Assembly: GCA_013288445.1 (NCBI GenBank)
Contig: JABDBX010000006.1
Coordinates: 1-52,995 of the forward strand
Length of the DNA: 52,995 bases
Direction: 5' to 3'
Origin: Bacteroidota bacterium
GTDB taxonomy: Bacteria; Bacteroidota; Bacteroidia; Chitinophagales; Chitinophagaceae
Shown here: piece after piece, positions 8,150 to 16,890 of the stretch
Layout of the letters: each line of letters starts with the position of its first letter
Numbering within the stretch: the stretch's first letter is position 1
Program-made: the position numbers and the translations under genes
The notes under the pieces: model-generated
The model's database searches: none
What the model was told of the DNA's origin: nothing
The model's input: the letters and a program-made list of their open reading frames with translations, nothing else

Positions 8150-8866
8150 CTACCCATACAACTCCACGTGAATATCCTTTTTTTCGTAGCCCATTTTTAG
8201 TATGCGTTCTTTGGCCTCGTCTATCATGGCGCGCCAGCCACATAGCATGAACAGGGCAGGTTGTTTCTCACTGCATAACCCCTCGTATATGGGGTGTACA
8301 TAGCCCGTTGGCCCAATCCATGTTTCGCGCGATAGCGTGGGTAGATAGTTGAAGCCAGGCATTGATTGTTCCAAACTTTTCATTTCCCCTGCGTACAGCA
8401 GGTCTTGCTGCGTGCGTGTACCGAATACCAGGTTTATTTGCCCGTGCGGTATATGGTGATGGCTGATGTATTGCAACATGCTCCTGAACGGCGCTATGCC
8501 GGTACCGGTGCAGATAAGGTACAGGTCTTTGTCCAGCGATTCCGGTAGCACAAACAGCCCCAAGGGGCCCCGCATAGTAAACGGGCTTCCTTCTTTTATT
8601 ACATCGAATATATACTTTGACGCTGCACCACCCGGCACATTTACTATCAGCAGCTCTATCACATTACCTCCGTCTGGCATGGAGGCTATGCTGTAACTGC
8701 GCCAGCGGCGGTTGCGCTGTTCATGTATCGGTAGGTCCAGCGTTACAAACTGGCCGGGCTTAAAGGTAAATGCGGGAGCATCGGGCAGCTCTACCCAATA
8801 GCTACGGGTGTTGTGGGTTACCTGCTCTATCCTTTTTACTATGCCGGTTTGCCATTGCGGTACCAT
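8150..8866 (-). CDS. Ferredoxin-NADP reductase-type FAD-binding oxidoreductase
   Basis: A 238-residue flavoprotein of the ferredoxin-NADP+ reductase superfamily. The FAD-binding beta-barrel carries R56-S-Y-S59 (family motif RxYS), and the nucleotide-binding domain starts with CTGTGIAPFRSML (about 119-131). The late FMLCGW segment is the typical Cys-Gly of the NAD(P)-binding pocket and the chain ends in ELYG as in short Fpr-type enzymes. It has no 2Fe-2S domain, so electrons must go to a separate ferredoxin or flavodoxin. It is the last gene of the minus-strand run STAS-ATPase-HNH-rnz-reductase, 53 nt after rnz. A TACCTTTA motif between the two genes (about 8889-8902) could give it its own promoter. 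Confidence 0.85.
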   Translation of the reverse strand: MVPQWQTGIVKRIEQVTHNTRSYWVELPDAPAFTFKPGQFVTLDLPIHEQRNRRWRSYSIASMPDGGNVIELLIVNVPGGAASKYIFDVIKEGSPFTMRGPLGLFVLPESLDKDLYLICTGTGIAPFRSMLQYISHHHIPHGQINLVFGTRTQQDLLYAGEMKSLEQSMPGFNYLPTLSRETWIGPTGYVHPIYEGLCSEKQPALFMLCGWRAMIDEAKERILKMGYEKKDIHVELYG

Positions 8867-8919
8867 ACTGCTGATTATTTTTGGAAACTATGATGCGTAA
8901 AGGTACAGAATTGCCTTTT

Positions 8920-9822
8920 TCATATCTCGTAGGCAATACCCTCCACACTCACAAACACATTCGGGAAGATTGCGCTTGCCTCTTCATGAAATTTATCCAG
9001 TTCTTTGTATTTAGATGAAAAATGACCCAGCAGCAGTTGTTTGGCATTGGCCAGTTTGGCTATTTCTGCGGCCTGTGCCGCTGTGCTGTGAAAACGGGCA
9101 ACAGCCTTCGCAGCGTCGGCTTCCAGGTACGTGCACTCATGGTATATGGTATCTACACCCTGTATCACCTCCAAAAAACTGTCTGTAAACAGGGTATCGG
9201 CACAATAGGCATATTTTTTTACGGCTGGACCATCTTCTGTTACCCATTCATTTTTTACAAGCAAGCCATCTTTGCGCTCATAATCATGGCCTTTCTTCAG
9301 GTATTCGTAGTAGGCGGCAGGTATCTCGTATTCGTTGCATTTTTCCGGCACTATTTTCCGGCCCCGTGTCTTACGCTCCACCAGGAATCCGTGGCATTTA
9401 ATTCGGTGTTCCACCGGGAAGCAAGTAACACTGAATGAGGGATCGTCAACCAGCAGCTGCACACCATCTGGCAGCGGGTGAAAGTAAAATGGATAGGACA
9501 ATACAGAATCCGCTACCGTTAATATTGCTTCTATTATTGGCTTCAACGCCTCGGGCGCATAAAGGTGCAATGGTGCTGTTCTACCAAGCAGGCTCATGCT
9601 ATTTAGCAGCCCCGGCAACCCGAAATAATGGTCGCCATGCAGGTGGCTGATAAAAATATGGTGCATACTACGCCAGCGTAGCCCGTAGCGCTGCATCTGT
9701 ATCTGCGTGCCCTCGCCGCAGTCTATAAGCAGTACCTCCCCATACACAGATACAGCCTGTGCCGTGGGGTGCCTGCCAAATGCAGGGAGCGCCGAGTTAT
9801 TTCCTAGTATTGTTACTTTCAT
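8920..9822 (-). CDS. rnz: Ribonuclease Z
   Basis: A 300-residue metallo-beta-lactamase-fold endonuclease that trims the 3' trailer of tRNA precursors. The zinc motif is H60-L-H62-G-D64-H65 in SHLHGDHYFGLPGLL, and the later ligands are seen in FPVEHR, CADTLFTD, YHECTYL and the family end motif GHFSSKY. Length is normal for the short, homodimeric form. It sits 36 nt downstream of the HNH nuclease gene on the same strand. The intervening defence-like genes are probably an insertion, because rnz next to a STAS-domain gene is an arrangement I recall from related genomes (inference, not checked here). Confidence 0.95.
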   Translation of the reverse strand: MKVTILGNNSALPAFGRHPTAQAVSVYGEVLLIDCGEGTQIQMQRYGLRWRSMHHIFISHLHGDHYFGLPGLLNSMSLLGRTAPLHLYAPEALKPIIEAILTVADSVLSYPFYFHPLPDGVQLLVDDPSFSVTCFPVEHRIKCHGFLVERKTRGRKIVPEKCNEYEIPAAYYEYLKKGHDYERKDGLLVKNEWVTEDGPAVKKYAYCADTLFTDSFLEVIQGVDTIYHECTYLEADAAKAVARFHSTAAQAAEIAKLANAKQLLLGHFSSKYKELDKFHEEASAIFPNVFVSVEGIAYEI

Positions 9823-9858
9823 TTTTTAATTGTCCCTGATTAATACCCTTCACAAAGT

Positions 9859-10542
9859 TCAAAACCTTCCGCCATGCCTTAAAACAAAACCGCCAAGTGG
9901 ATTAGCAATCGGTTCGTATGTACTCGGGTAAAGCATTTTTATTGATTGCAGAACCAGTGGTTCTGATGCAAAAATTTTAACCCATATTGAATAAAAGCCA
10001 GAAGAATGGGCTAATTCTCCTATTGTTTCGGCTAATTCCTGAGAGCGGTTCGTTTGCCAATTTGTATATGCTCGTTGTGCCTTGCCCCATGCTACTTTTC
10101 TTTTTTGCCATCTCGGGTCTTTTTTATCTTTTTTTGTGGGTTTAACTATGTTTGAAGGCACACGATCAATACCCGTTAATGTAAGCGTATTTTGGGCATA
10201 AGCAGAGATAGGAGCGGCTAATCCTGGAATTGCCTTAACAAATATCTCATTGTACTCATACGCAGCAGAGGTATTGTCTTCGTCAGGCCACAGATAATTA
10301 TTTCTATCCGGATTTTTATTGCTTTTTATATCATTACATTTTTTGCAACCTAAAAGAAAGTTCTCCCACAAATAAACTGCCCCACCATTTGACTTTGGTT
10401 GCACATGCTCAATATCAGGCTCGTTTGAGATTTCCATTTCGCAATAACAACAATAACAACCCACCCTTGCCACTAAGTTCGGCATAGCATCTCTGTAATT
10501 TCGAAATGGTATAAGATTGACTCCTTTATCAATACTTCTCAT
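9859..10542 (-). CDS. HNH nuclease of a Septu-like (PtuB-type) defence pair
   Basis: A 227-residue HNH endonuclease of the type found next to AAA ATPases (TIGR02646-like). Two zinc-binding CxxC pairs, C31-C34 and C66-C69, bracket the catalytic IEHVQPKS motif (H46) and the WENFLLGC motif (N61), the standard beta-beta-alpha-metal layout. It starts 5 nt after the ATPase stop codon, so the two are translationally linked. In the Septu system PtuA (ATPase) and PtuB (HNH nuclease) form a complex that cuts nucleic acid during phage infection; the order here, ATPase first, is the same. The C-terminal half is basic and unassigned. The region is visibly more A+T-rich than its neighbours, in keeping with transfer. 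Confidence 0.8.
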   Translation of the reverse strand: MRSIDKGVNLIPFRNYRDAMPNLVARVGCYCCYCEMEISNEPDIEHVQPKSNGGAVYLWENFLLGCKKCNDIKSNKNPDRNNYLWPDEDNTSAAYEYNEIFVKAIPGLAAPISAYAQNTLTLTGIDRVPSNIVKPTKKDKKDPRWQKRKVAWGKAQRAYTNWQTNRSQELAETIGELAHSSGFYSIWVKIFASEPLVLQSIKMLYPSTYEPIANPLGGFVLRHGGRF

Positions 10543-10547
10543 AACTA

Positions 10548-11873
10548 TTATTTTACCCCTCTTGCGATTCTTTCTTGTTTCAAAAATGCATAGTAGGCCA
10601 CATCATCGGAGTATAGTTCGGATATTTCATCCAAACTGTCTTTGAGCTCTTGTAATTTTTGTTTGTCACTTTCGCTTTGGGCCTTTTCCAGCAGTGTATA
10701 GTATTTTTCAGCAGCAACAAACATCCGCTCTCTCTTTTTACTCATATTGGGCGTATCCACATCTTGTATATCTTCCGCAATATCTTCTATGCCCAACCTG
10801 TTTGCGCCATTAATAATTATTATTTCTTCGTTATCCAGTTTTATAATTTCATTATCTTCCATTTCTTGTATAATAAATGGAGAATGAGTTGTAGCGATAA
10901 ATTGAATTTTAGGAAATGTTGTTTTTAAATTTTGGACAATGTCCTGTTGCCATGCTGGGTGCAAGTGCAGGTCCAATTCATCGATAAGCACAATTCCTGC
11001 AGTTTTCTCTGAGGCCTCTTCTTTATAATGTGGGTTTAACGTAACCGACCGCCAGGCAATATCTGCAAACATGGCCAATAGGTTCCTATACCCGTCGCTT
11101 AAATAAGAATAAGGAACTGGGGGGCCTTCTTTAAGTTGGATCATCAGCGCATCAGAAATATCAGGATCAAACTCCCAATAAATATTCGCACATCCGGGTA
11201 TATTTTTTACCACGGCTTTCCTCACGCATTCAAGCTGGAAATTATCTTCTTTTTTTAAAATTCTTGCTTGTTCTTTTCCTCTAAACCATTCTAAAAAGGT
11301 AGTAAAATTTGATGTGACTTGCAAAGAATCCTTATATCCTCTATAACGGCTGGGAACATTATTGATAGAATCACTATTTTGTTTTTTCTTTTCCGTATAA
11401 TCTTTTCTCCCCTCTTTCCACAATCTTGCAGTAGAGTAAAAAGCAATTAGAGGTAAGCTAACATTATGCTTCCTGTTCTCATCTTTAATTTGTTGATTTA
11501 AGCCTTGAGCATAACTTACAATTTCATTTGCTGATTTTATATTGTACGCTTTCTTTTTAGAAAAAATCTGCATTTTCCATAGAAATTCCTTCTTAATATC
11601 GCTATCATACGCTTTTGTAATTATTGTTGCAACATCGGCTAATTCAACGCTTTCTTTAGTTTTCAAAATCCTGATATCACCGCGAGTAAGAGGCTTTAAG
11701 TCATCATTGTTTAAACCCCAGAAATAGGCAGTTAAGCTCTTTGTTATTGCATCTAAAATGGCACTTTTGCCAGAGCCATTTTTACCAATAATCAAATTGA
11801 ATTGAGTATCTAATTTTAAAGACAACTCCTTAAAGCATTTATAATCCTCTAAAAATATTTCCTCTATCTGCAT
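10548..11873 (-). CDS. AAA ATPase of a Septu-like (PtuA-type) defence pair
   Basis: A 441-residue ABC/SMC-like ATPase. Walker A is GKNGSGKS (30-37). The segment before the signature is long and lacks an extended coiled coil, as in overcoming-lysogenization-defect-like and PtuA ATPases. The signature region is SYLSDGYRNLL (256-266), Walker B is IVLIDELDLHLHP (294-306), and the switch His is in ATTHSP (327-332). A charged helical tail (about 380-435) ends the protein. It is directly followed by the HNH nuclease gene, so the pair matches PtuA-PtuB of Septu or the effector module of Ec78-type retrons. No reverse transcriptase or retron RNA is present here, so a stand-alone Septu-like system is the best reading. 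Its function is inferred from family, not proven. Confidence 0.8.
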   Translation of the reverse strand: MQIEEIFLEDYKCFKELSLKLDTQFNLIIGKNGSGKSAILDAITKSLTAYFWGLNNDDLKPLTRGDIRILKTKESVELADVATIITKAYDSDIKKEFLWKMQIFSKKKAYNIKSANEIVSYAQGLNQQIKDENRKHNVSLPLIAFYSTARLWKEGRKDYTEKKKQNSDSINNVPSRYRGYKDSLQVTSNFTTFLEWFRGKEQARILKKEDNFQLECVRKAVVKNIPGCANIYWEFDPDISDALMIQLKEGPPVPYSYLSDGYRNLLAMFADIAWRSVTLNPHYKEEASEKTAGIVLIDELDLHLHPAWQQDIVQNLKTTFPKIQFIATTHSPFIIQEMEDNEIIKLDNEEIIIINGANRLGIEDIAEDIQDVDTPNMSKKRERMFVAAEKYYTLLEKAQSESDKQKLQELKDSLDEISELYSDDVAYYAFLKQERIARGVK

Positions 11874-11900
11874 AACTTGCTAAAATAAACAATAAAATTT

Positions 11901-12281
11901 TTATTCCTCCCCAAACAAATCCCGTTCCAGTATCTCCATGCTTATAATATCTACTGCTTCGGCCATGCTGGGTGCAATATTTATCAGCAAGTCCTGCTCC
12001 TCTTCTTTTAATACCGGCATTACAGCTTTGCTTATCCCGGTAAATACCAGCGACTGGTCCAAGCTATAGCTTTCTTCGTGCAACGTCACCAGTTCACTGA
12101 TCGCTTCTTTATCTATTTCGTTAGCGTGCTGCAGGTCTATAATAAAGTTCCGACTGCCGCTTTGCCTCATTTCCATGCATTTTTCCCGAAGCGCACCTGT
12201 CATTTTAGCACTTATGCTTTCATTTACAGGCATAATTATTGTAAAAGCATCTTTGGTATCAATTTTGAATTCCATAGGCAA
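11901..12281 (-). CDS. STAS-domain protein (anti-sigma-factor-antagonist fold)
   Basis: A 126-residue single STAS domain. The fold is recognisable from the N-terminal strand pair, the FIIDLQHANEIDKEAISELVTLHEES segment (split here by the usual loop-helix turn) and the later SLVFTGISKAVMPVL strand and helix. In partner-switching proteins such as SpoIIAA the loop reads Asp-Ser-Ser/Thr-Gly and the Ser is phosphorylated. Here it reads Asp-Lys-Glu-Ala, so the phosphoacceptor is absent. It may work as a scaffold or be locked in one state. It lies 27 nt upstream of the ATPase gene on the same strand, but is more likely tied to rnz by ancestry than to the defence pair (inference). Confidence 0.75.
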   Translation of the reverse strand: MPMEFKIDTKDAFTIIMPVNESISAKMTGALREKCMEMRQSGSRNFIIDLQHANEIDKEAISELVTLHEESYSLDQSLVFTGISKAVMPVLKEEEQDLLINIAPSMAEAVDIISMEILERDLFGEE

Positions 12282-12447
12282 TGGTTTTTAAATACTTATG
12301 AGCGGGGTTGTTAGCAGGGTTTAAAAATAAGAATTACAACAACACTTTTCACTTGTATTTTTTATTGGAAAAACTATCGCAGAAACAAATTACGATTCTG
12401 TGATACCAATATAAATAATGCCAATGCCATATTATTTTTTAAATTCT

Positions 12448-12455
12448 TAACTTTA
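12448..12455 (+). promoter_or_regulatory. Candidate -7 element (TAACTTTA) for clpC
   Basis: TAACTTTA, one base from the TAnnTTTG consensus, covers the first possible ATG of the clpC frame (12455). A transcript from here would begin near 12460, which excludes that ATG and supports the ATG at 12479, preceded by a GAGGAG ribosome site 6 nt upstream. No clear -33 TTG is seen. Confidence 0.4.
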
Positions 12456-12478
12456 TGTTCAAAAAAGAGGAGCATTCC

Positions 12479-15022
12479 ATGGATTCAAATTTCTCGCCTA
12501 AAGTAAAAGAGATCATTTCATATAGCCGGGAGGAAGCTTTAAGGCTTGGCAATGATTTCATCGGCACGGAGCATTTATTGCTGGGCCTCATACGCGAAGG
12601 CGATGGGATGGCATTAAAAGTTTTACAAACAATGCAGGTTGACCTGTTCGAACTGCGTAAAGAACTGGAGCTTGCTATTAAAGACAAAAACAACAAGCCA
12701 CTCGCCAACATCAACAGCCTGCCGCTCACTAAGCAGGCCGAAAAAGTGATTCGTATTACTGTGCTGGAGGCCAAAGCGCTGAAAAGCACAACCGTGGAAA
12801 CCGAGCATCTTATGCTTTCAATTCTGAAGAATAAGGAAAACGTGGCCACACAGATACTGCATCATTATGAAGTTGATTATGAGCGGTTCAAAAGCGAACT
12901 GAGCATACTTCAGGGTGGTAGCCCAATGGCTGAGTATAACGACCCCGGTTCTGAAGAGTTTGAAGACGACGAAGAACGCCGCCAGTTTCAGCAACAGCGC
13001 AAACCAGCCACCGGCAATACAAAATCAAAGACACCCGTGCTTGATAATTTTGGCCGCGACATAACCAAATTTGCCGAGCTGGGAAGCCTTGATCCTATTG
13101 TAGGCCGCGACGAAGAAATAGAACGCGTGTCGCAAATATTATCGCGCCGTAAAAAGAACAATCCTATTCTTATAGGCGAGCCTGGTGTGGGTAAAACAGC
13201 TATTGTTGAAGGGCTTGCATTGCGCATAGTACAGCGCAAAGTATCGCGTGTGTTATTCGACAAGCGTGTTATCAGCCTTGATCTTGCCGCGCTTGTAGCA
13301 GGCACTAAGTATCGTGGCCAGTTTGAAGAGCGTATGAAGGCAATAATGAATGAGCTGGAAAAGAACCGCGATGTTATCCTGTTCATTGATGAGATACATA
13401 CTATTGTAGGCGCAGGAGGCGCTTCCGGCTCGCTTGATGCTTCCAATATCTTTAAGCCCGCCCTTGCCCGTGGCGATCTGCAATGCATAGGCGCATCTAC
13501 GCTCGATGAGTATCGCATGTACATTGAAAAAGATGGTGCGCTCGACCGCCGTTTCCAGAAGGTATTGGTAGAACCACCAAGTGTTGAAGAAACCATTATC
13601 ATTCTCAATAACATCCGTTCCAAATACGAAGACTTTCATAACGTACTGTATGATGCCGAAGCTATTGAGGCGTGTGTGAAGCTTAGCGACCGGTATATGA
13701 CCGACCGCCTGCTGCCGGATAAGGCGATAGATGTGCTGGATGAGGCCGGGGCACGTGTGCACCTGAAGAACATAAACGTTCCGCAAAATATCCTTGATCT
13801 CGAAAAGAAGATTGAAGATATTAAGCAGGAAAAAAACAAGGTGGTTAAGAGCCAGCGTTTTGAAGAGGCTGCCGCACTGCGCGACCGCGAAAAGAGGCTT
13901 GGCGAAGAACTGGACCGGGCAAAAGCAGAATGGGAAGAAGAAGCCAAGCATAAACGCTACCCTATAAACGAAGAATCTATTGCGGAAGTAGTAAGCATGA
14001 TGACCGGCATACCTGTGATGCGCATGGTGGAAGCCGAAAGCGCAAAACTGCGCCGTATGGACGATGACCTGAGGGCAAACGTAGTAGGCCAGGATGAAGC
14101 GATAAACAAAATAGTAAAAGCAATACAGAGGAACCGTGTGGGCCTTAAAGACCCACGCAAGCCAATAGGCTCATTTATATTCCTTGGGCCTACCGGTGTA
14201 GGTAAAACGGAACTTGCCCGTGCCCTTGCCCGCTATATGTTCGACAGTGATGATGCGCTGATACGGGTGGACATGAGCGAGTACATGGAAAAATTCAGCC
14301 TTAGCCGCCTTATAGGCGCTCCTCCGGGATATGTGGGCTATGAAGAAGGTGGACAGCTTACCGAGAAAGTGCGCCGCAAACCATACTCTGTAGTGTTGCT
14401 GGATGAAATAGAAAAAGCACACCCCGATATTTTTAATATCCTGCTGCAGGTGCTGGATGATGGTCAGCTTACCGATGGCCTGGGCCGTAAGGTGGACTTT
14501 AAGAATACGCTTATCATTATGACGTCTAACATTGGCGCACGCCAGTTGAAGGACTTCGGTGCAGGCGTAGGGTTCACTACATCAGCCAAGTCGGTGAACC
14601 AGGAAGACAACAACCGGGGCGTGATAGAAAAAGCACTTAAACGCACCTTCTCCCCTGAGTTCCTTAACCGTATTGATGATGTGGTTATATTCAATTCGCT
14701 TGAAGAAAAGCATATTGCGATGATCATAGACATCATTATGAAGGATGTGATGAAGCGCCTGAATACCCTCGGTTTCAATATGCTGCTTACCGATAGCGCT
14801 AAAAAATTCATAGCCGAGAAAGGATATGACCAGCAGTTTGGCGCACGCCCATTGCACCGCGCTATACAGAAGTACCTGGAAGACCCTCTGGCTGAAGAGA
14901 TACTTAACCATCGCATAAAATCTGGCGACAATGTTACTGCCGATTATGTTGAAGTTGATGGCAAGATAACCTTCACTATAGATTCTGCGGCTAAAAAAGA
15001 AGAAGAAACAACACAGGCATAG
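12479..15022 (+). CDS. clpC: ATP-dependent Clp protease ATP-binding subunit ClpC
   Basis: A 847-residue Hsp100 unfoldase that feeds substrates to ClpP. Domains in order: N-terminal Clp repeats (about 1-145) and the first AAA+ module with GEPGVGKTA and [12 protein letters not shown] segment follows ([20 protein letters not shown], about 450-470), and then the second AAA+ module with [10 protein letters not shown] and [15 protein letters not shown] ClpP-binding loop (GAGVGFTT) lies in the second module, and the C-terminal D2-small domain ends the chain. The start at 12479 is chosen over the ATG at 12455 because [12 protein letters not shown] matches the usual family beginning, GAGGAG precedes it, and a -7 promoter element overlaps the upstream ATG. 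A strong intrinsic terminator follows. ClpX is also present in this window, so two ClpP partners are encoded. Confidence 0.95.
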   Translation: MDSNFSPKVKEIISYSREEALRLGNDFIGTEHLLLGLIREGDGMALKVLQTMQVDLFELRKELELAIKDKNNKPLANINSLPLTKQAEKVIRITVLEAKALKSTTVETEHLMLSILKNKENVATQILHHYEVDYERFKSELSILQGGSPMAEYNDPGSEEFEDDEERRQFQQQRKPATGNTKSKTPVLDNFGRDITKFAELGSLDPIVGRDEEIERVSQILSRRKKNNPILIGEPGVGKTAIVEGLALRIVQRKVSRVLFDKRVISLDLAALVAGTKYRGQFEERMKAIMNELEKNRDVILFIDEIHTIVGAGGASGSLDASNIFKPALARGDLQCIGASTLDEYRMYIEKDGALDRRFQKVLVEPPSVEETIIILNNIRSKYEDFHNVLYDAEAIEACVKLSDRYMTDRLLPDKAIDVLDEAGARVHLKNINVPQNILDLEKKIEDIKQEKNKVVKSQRFEEAAALRDREKRLGEELDRAKAEWEEEAKHKRYPINEESIAEVVSMMTGIPVMRMVEAESAKLRRMDDDLRANVVGQDEAINKIVKAIQRNRVGLKDPRKPIGSFIFLGPTGVGKTELARALARYMFDSDDALIRVDMSEYMEKFSLSRLIGAPPGYVGYEEGGQLTEKVRRKPYSVVLLDEIEKAHPDIFNILLQVLDDGQLTDGLGRKVDFKNTLIIMTSNIGARQLKDFGAGVGFTTSAKSVNQEDNNRGVIEKALKRTFSPEFLNRIDDVVIFNSLEEKHIAMIIDIIMKDVMKRLNTLGFNMLLTDSAKKFIAEKGYDQQFGARPLHRAIQKYLEDPLAEEILNHRIKSGDNVTADYVEVDGKITFTIDSAAKKEEETTQA

Positions 15023-15049
15023 TCTGTAACTACAACAATAATAACTGAG

Positions 15050-15077
15050 GCGGCCTCCATTGTGAGGTCGCTTTTTT
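15050..15077 (+). terminator. Intrinsic terminator of clpC
   Basis: GCGGCCTC pairs with GAGGTCGC (8 bp including one G-U pair) around a 6-nt loop and is followed by six T. It lies 28 nt after the clpC stop codon and 40 nt before the next gene. Confidence 0.85.
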
Positions 15078-15116
15078 GTTATTAGTTTCCAACAAACCTC
15101 CTATATTTACATCTCT

Positions 15117-15617
15117 ATGGACTTGAAAAAATTCAGGGCTACAGCTGCCCGGAAAAGGAAACCGCTTACCGCTTTTCTTGATAAGCTTGATGAAATAGTA
15201 CCGCACGATATGCCGGAGCTTGTGGCAAAGGTGGATGCTACCGTTTGGCAGGACATAAACTGCATGGAGTGCGCCAACTGCTGCAAGACCATGACGCCAA
15301 CCTTCACAAAAGCCGATGTAAAGCGCATTGCAGCCCACCTGGAAATGAAGCCGAAAGAGTTTATGGATAAATGGCTGAAAAAAGAGGAAGACTCTGGCGA
15401 CTGGGTAAACACTACTCAACCCTGCCAATTCCTGGTTGACAACATGTGTTCGATCTATGAAGTTCGCCCGGCAGACTGCGCTGAATTTCCGCACCATAAT
15501 AAAAAGCCGTTCGATCTTTATAACGATACCTTTAAGAACAACCTTATTCACTGCCCTGCCACACTTACGTTGGTTGACCGGCTGAAAAAAATAGTAGAGA
15601 AAGAATACGAATGGTAA
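15117..15617 (+). CDS. YkgJ-family cysteine cluster protein
   Basis: A 166-residue soluble protein with the CxxCxxCC cluster typical of YkgJ proteins: C49, C52, C55 and C56 in NCMECANCCKTM. A second set of Cys follows in PCQFLVDNMCSIYEVRPADC and a last one in HCPAT. The family is thought to bind zinc or an iron-sulphur centre; no reaction is established. The RPxDCAEFP segment is the second hallmark. It stands alone between the clpC terminator and a repeat-filled gap, with its own likely promoter (TATATTTA about 15 nt upstream of the start). A function in metal handling or modification is only a guess. Confidence 0.85.
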   Translation: MDLKKFRATAARKRKPLTAFLDKLDEIVPHDMPELVAKVDATVWQDINCMECANCCKTMTPTFTKADVKRIAAHLEMKPKEFMDKWLKKEEDSGDWVNTTQPCQFLVDNMCSIYEVRPADCAEFPHHNKKPFDLYNDTFKNNLIHCPATLTLVDRLKKIVEKEYEW

Positions 15618-15627
15618 GCCCTTTCAT

Positions 15628-15733
15628 AGGTGTCCCACACCAGAAAAAGGTGCGGGATACCTACACGCAATACCTGGACATCGTGGGCAGCCCTGCAAGG
15701 GCGCGATCTAATAGCGATGGGCATCGCCCATCG
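15628..15733 (+). repeat. Hairpin plus REP-like unit, copy 1
   Basis: The unit begins with a 14-nt arm AGGTGTCCCACACC, a 7-nt loop AGAAAAA and the pairing arm (two wobble mismatches). After a short spacer comes the family A element GGGCAGCCCTGC...TCTAATAGCGATGGGC and its palindrome CGATGGGCATCGCCCATCG. It is followed 5 nt later by a second unit in the same orientation. Confidence 0.8.
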
Positions 15734-15738
15734 TCAAG

Positions 15739-15847
15739 AGGTGTCCCACACCTTTTTCTGGTGTGGAACACCTATACGCAATACCTACATGCCGTGGGCA
15801 GCCCTGCATGGGCGTAATCTAATAGCGGTGGGCATCGCCCATCGAAC
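15739..15847 (+). repeat. Hairpin plus REP-like unit, copy 2 (loop inverted)
   Basis: This is a direct repeat of the previous unit. The 14-nt stem arms are conserved but the loop reads TTTTTCT, the exact reverse complement of the AGAAAAA loop of copy 1. The trailing family A palindrome has one change (GCGGTGGGC). No gene is present in the 15618-15950 gap; ORFs across it are reading frames of the repeat. Confidence 0.8.
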
Positions 15848-15950
15848 TTGCGTAGGACACATTCATACCTCACGAAATGCACCGAACTATCCAAGTTGCA
15901 TAGATAATTGCGTTTAAAGTGCGTAATTTGAGGAAATATTTTCACAACAG

Positions 15951-16883
15951 ATGGCGTCAAGATTTAGCAAATTCGTGGGCCTGCTTGCAGATGCCGGTAA
16001 TGACTTCTTAGATGATCACGGCACCAAACTCAGCGCTTCATTAGCCTACTATACTATCTTTTCCATAGGGCCACTGTTACTGGTTATTATTACTATGCTG
16101 GGCTTTTTCTACAAAAAGGCAACAGTTACAACCCAGGTATTCGACCAGGTCAGGGGTGTCATCGGCCAGTCGGCAGCTAGTGAGCTGCAAAGTATTCTGA
16201 CGAACATGAGCACACAAACCAATACTACCCTGTTCGGTATCATCGGTGTACTTGTCTTTATCTTTGGCGCCACCGGTATCTTCTCAGAGATACAAAGTTC
16301 TATCAATTATATCTGGTCTATAAGAGCGAAGCCGCGGAGAAGCTGGCTGAAATATATACAGGACCGGCTGCTTTCACTCCTATTGGTTATCGGCCTTGGT
16401 TTTCTTATGCTGGTTACCATTGTGGCCAACCTGCTCATAGATCTGCTTTCCGGCCGCATAGAAGCTTACTTTGGCACAGCCCATATCGCATTGCTCAAAA
16501 GCGCAAACTTAGGGCTGCTGTTCGTGGTGGTGACCTTTGTTTTTGCTGTAATGTTCAAGGTATTGCCTGATGCCTATATCCGGTGGAAGGACGCCCTTGT
16601 AGGTGCAGTCTTTACAGGTATTTTGTTCCTTATCGGCAAGTTTCTTATCTCCTATTATCTGAATATGGCCAAGGGCATAAACGCCTATGGCACTGCTACT
16701 TCTATAATACTGGTGCTTACGTGGGTATATTACTCATCCATGATCCTTTACTATGGGGCTGAGTTTACAGAAGCCTATGCCAAAAAGTGGGGAGGTGGTA
16801 TTACCGTAAATGAGACTGCGGTTTATATTGTTAAGCACGAAACAAGAAAACGTGTCTTTAGCCGGCGGTTGTCTAAGGAATGA
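15951..16883 (+). CDS. YihY/virulence factor BrkB family inner membrane protein
   Basis: A 310-residue integral membrane protein. The N-terminal segment GTKLSASLAYYTIFSIGPLLLVI is the family hallmark (amphipathic lead followed by the first membrane helix). About six further hydrophobic segments follow, with the conserved IWSIRAKPRRSW loop, the KVLPDAYIRWKDALVGA segment and the end motif YYGAEFTEAYAKKWG. Members were once annotated as RNase BN but are not nucleases; their transport role is unsettled. It converges on the flippase gene, with 7 nt between the two stops. No promoter was confidently found in the repeat-rich upstream gap. Confidence 0.9.
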   Translation: MASRFSKFVGLLADAGNDFLDDHGTKLSASLAYYTIFSIGPLLLVIITMLGFFYKKATVTTQVFDQVRGVIGQSAASELQSILTNMSTQTNTTLFGIIGVLVFIFGATGIFSEIQSSINYIWSIRAKPRRSWLKYIQDRLLSLLLVIGLGFLMLVTIVANLLIDLLSGRIEAYFGTAHIALLKSANLGLLFVVVTFVFAVMFKVLPDAYIRWKDALVGAVFTGILFLIGKFLISYYLNMAKGINAYGTATSIILVLTWVYYSSMILYYGAEFTEAYAKKWGGGITVNETAVYIVKHETRKRVFSRRLSKE

Positions 16884-16890
16884 CAACCGG

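Noticed and set aside
9859-11873. A retron (Ec78-like) carrying the ATPase and HNH nuclease
   Set aside because: No reverse transcriptase or msr/msd-like RNA lies on either side; the flanks are STAS and rnz.
13253-13951. Long minus-strand ORFs across clpC
   Set aside because: clpC has all AAA+ motifs in its frame; the antisense frames have no recognisable domain.
15611-15917. Plus-strand ORFs of 68 and 95 codons downstream of the YkgJ gene
   Set aside because: They read through the direct hairpin/REP-like units (the repeated VPH...TYTQYL and DGHRP-type peptide is the repeat translated), so they are not genes.
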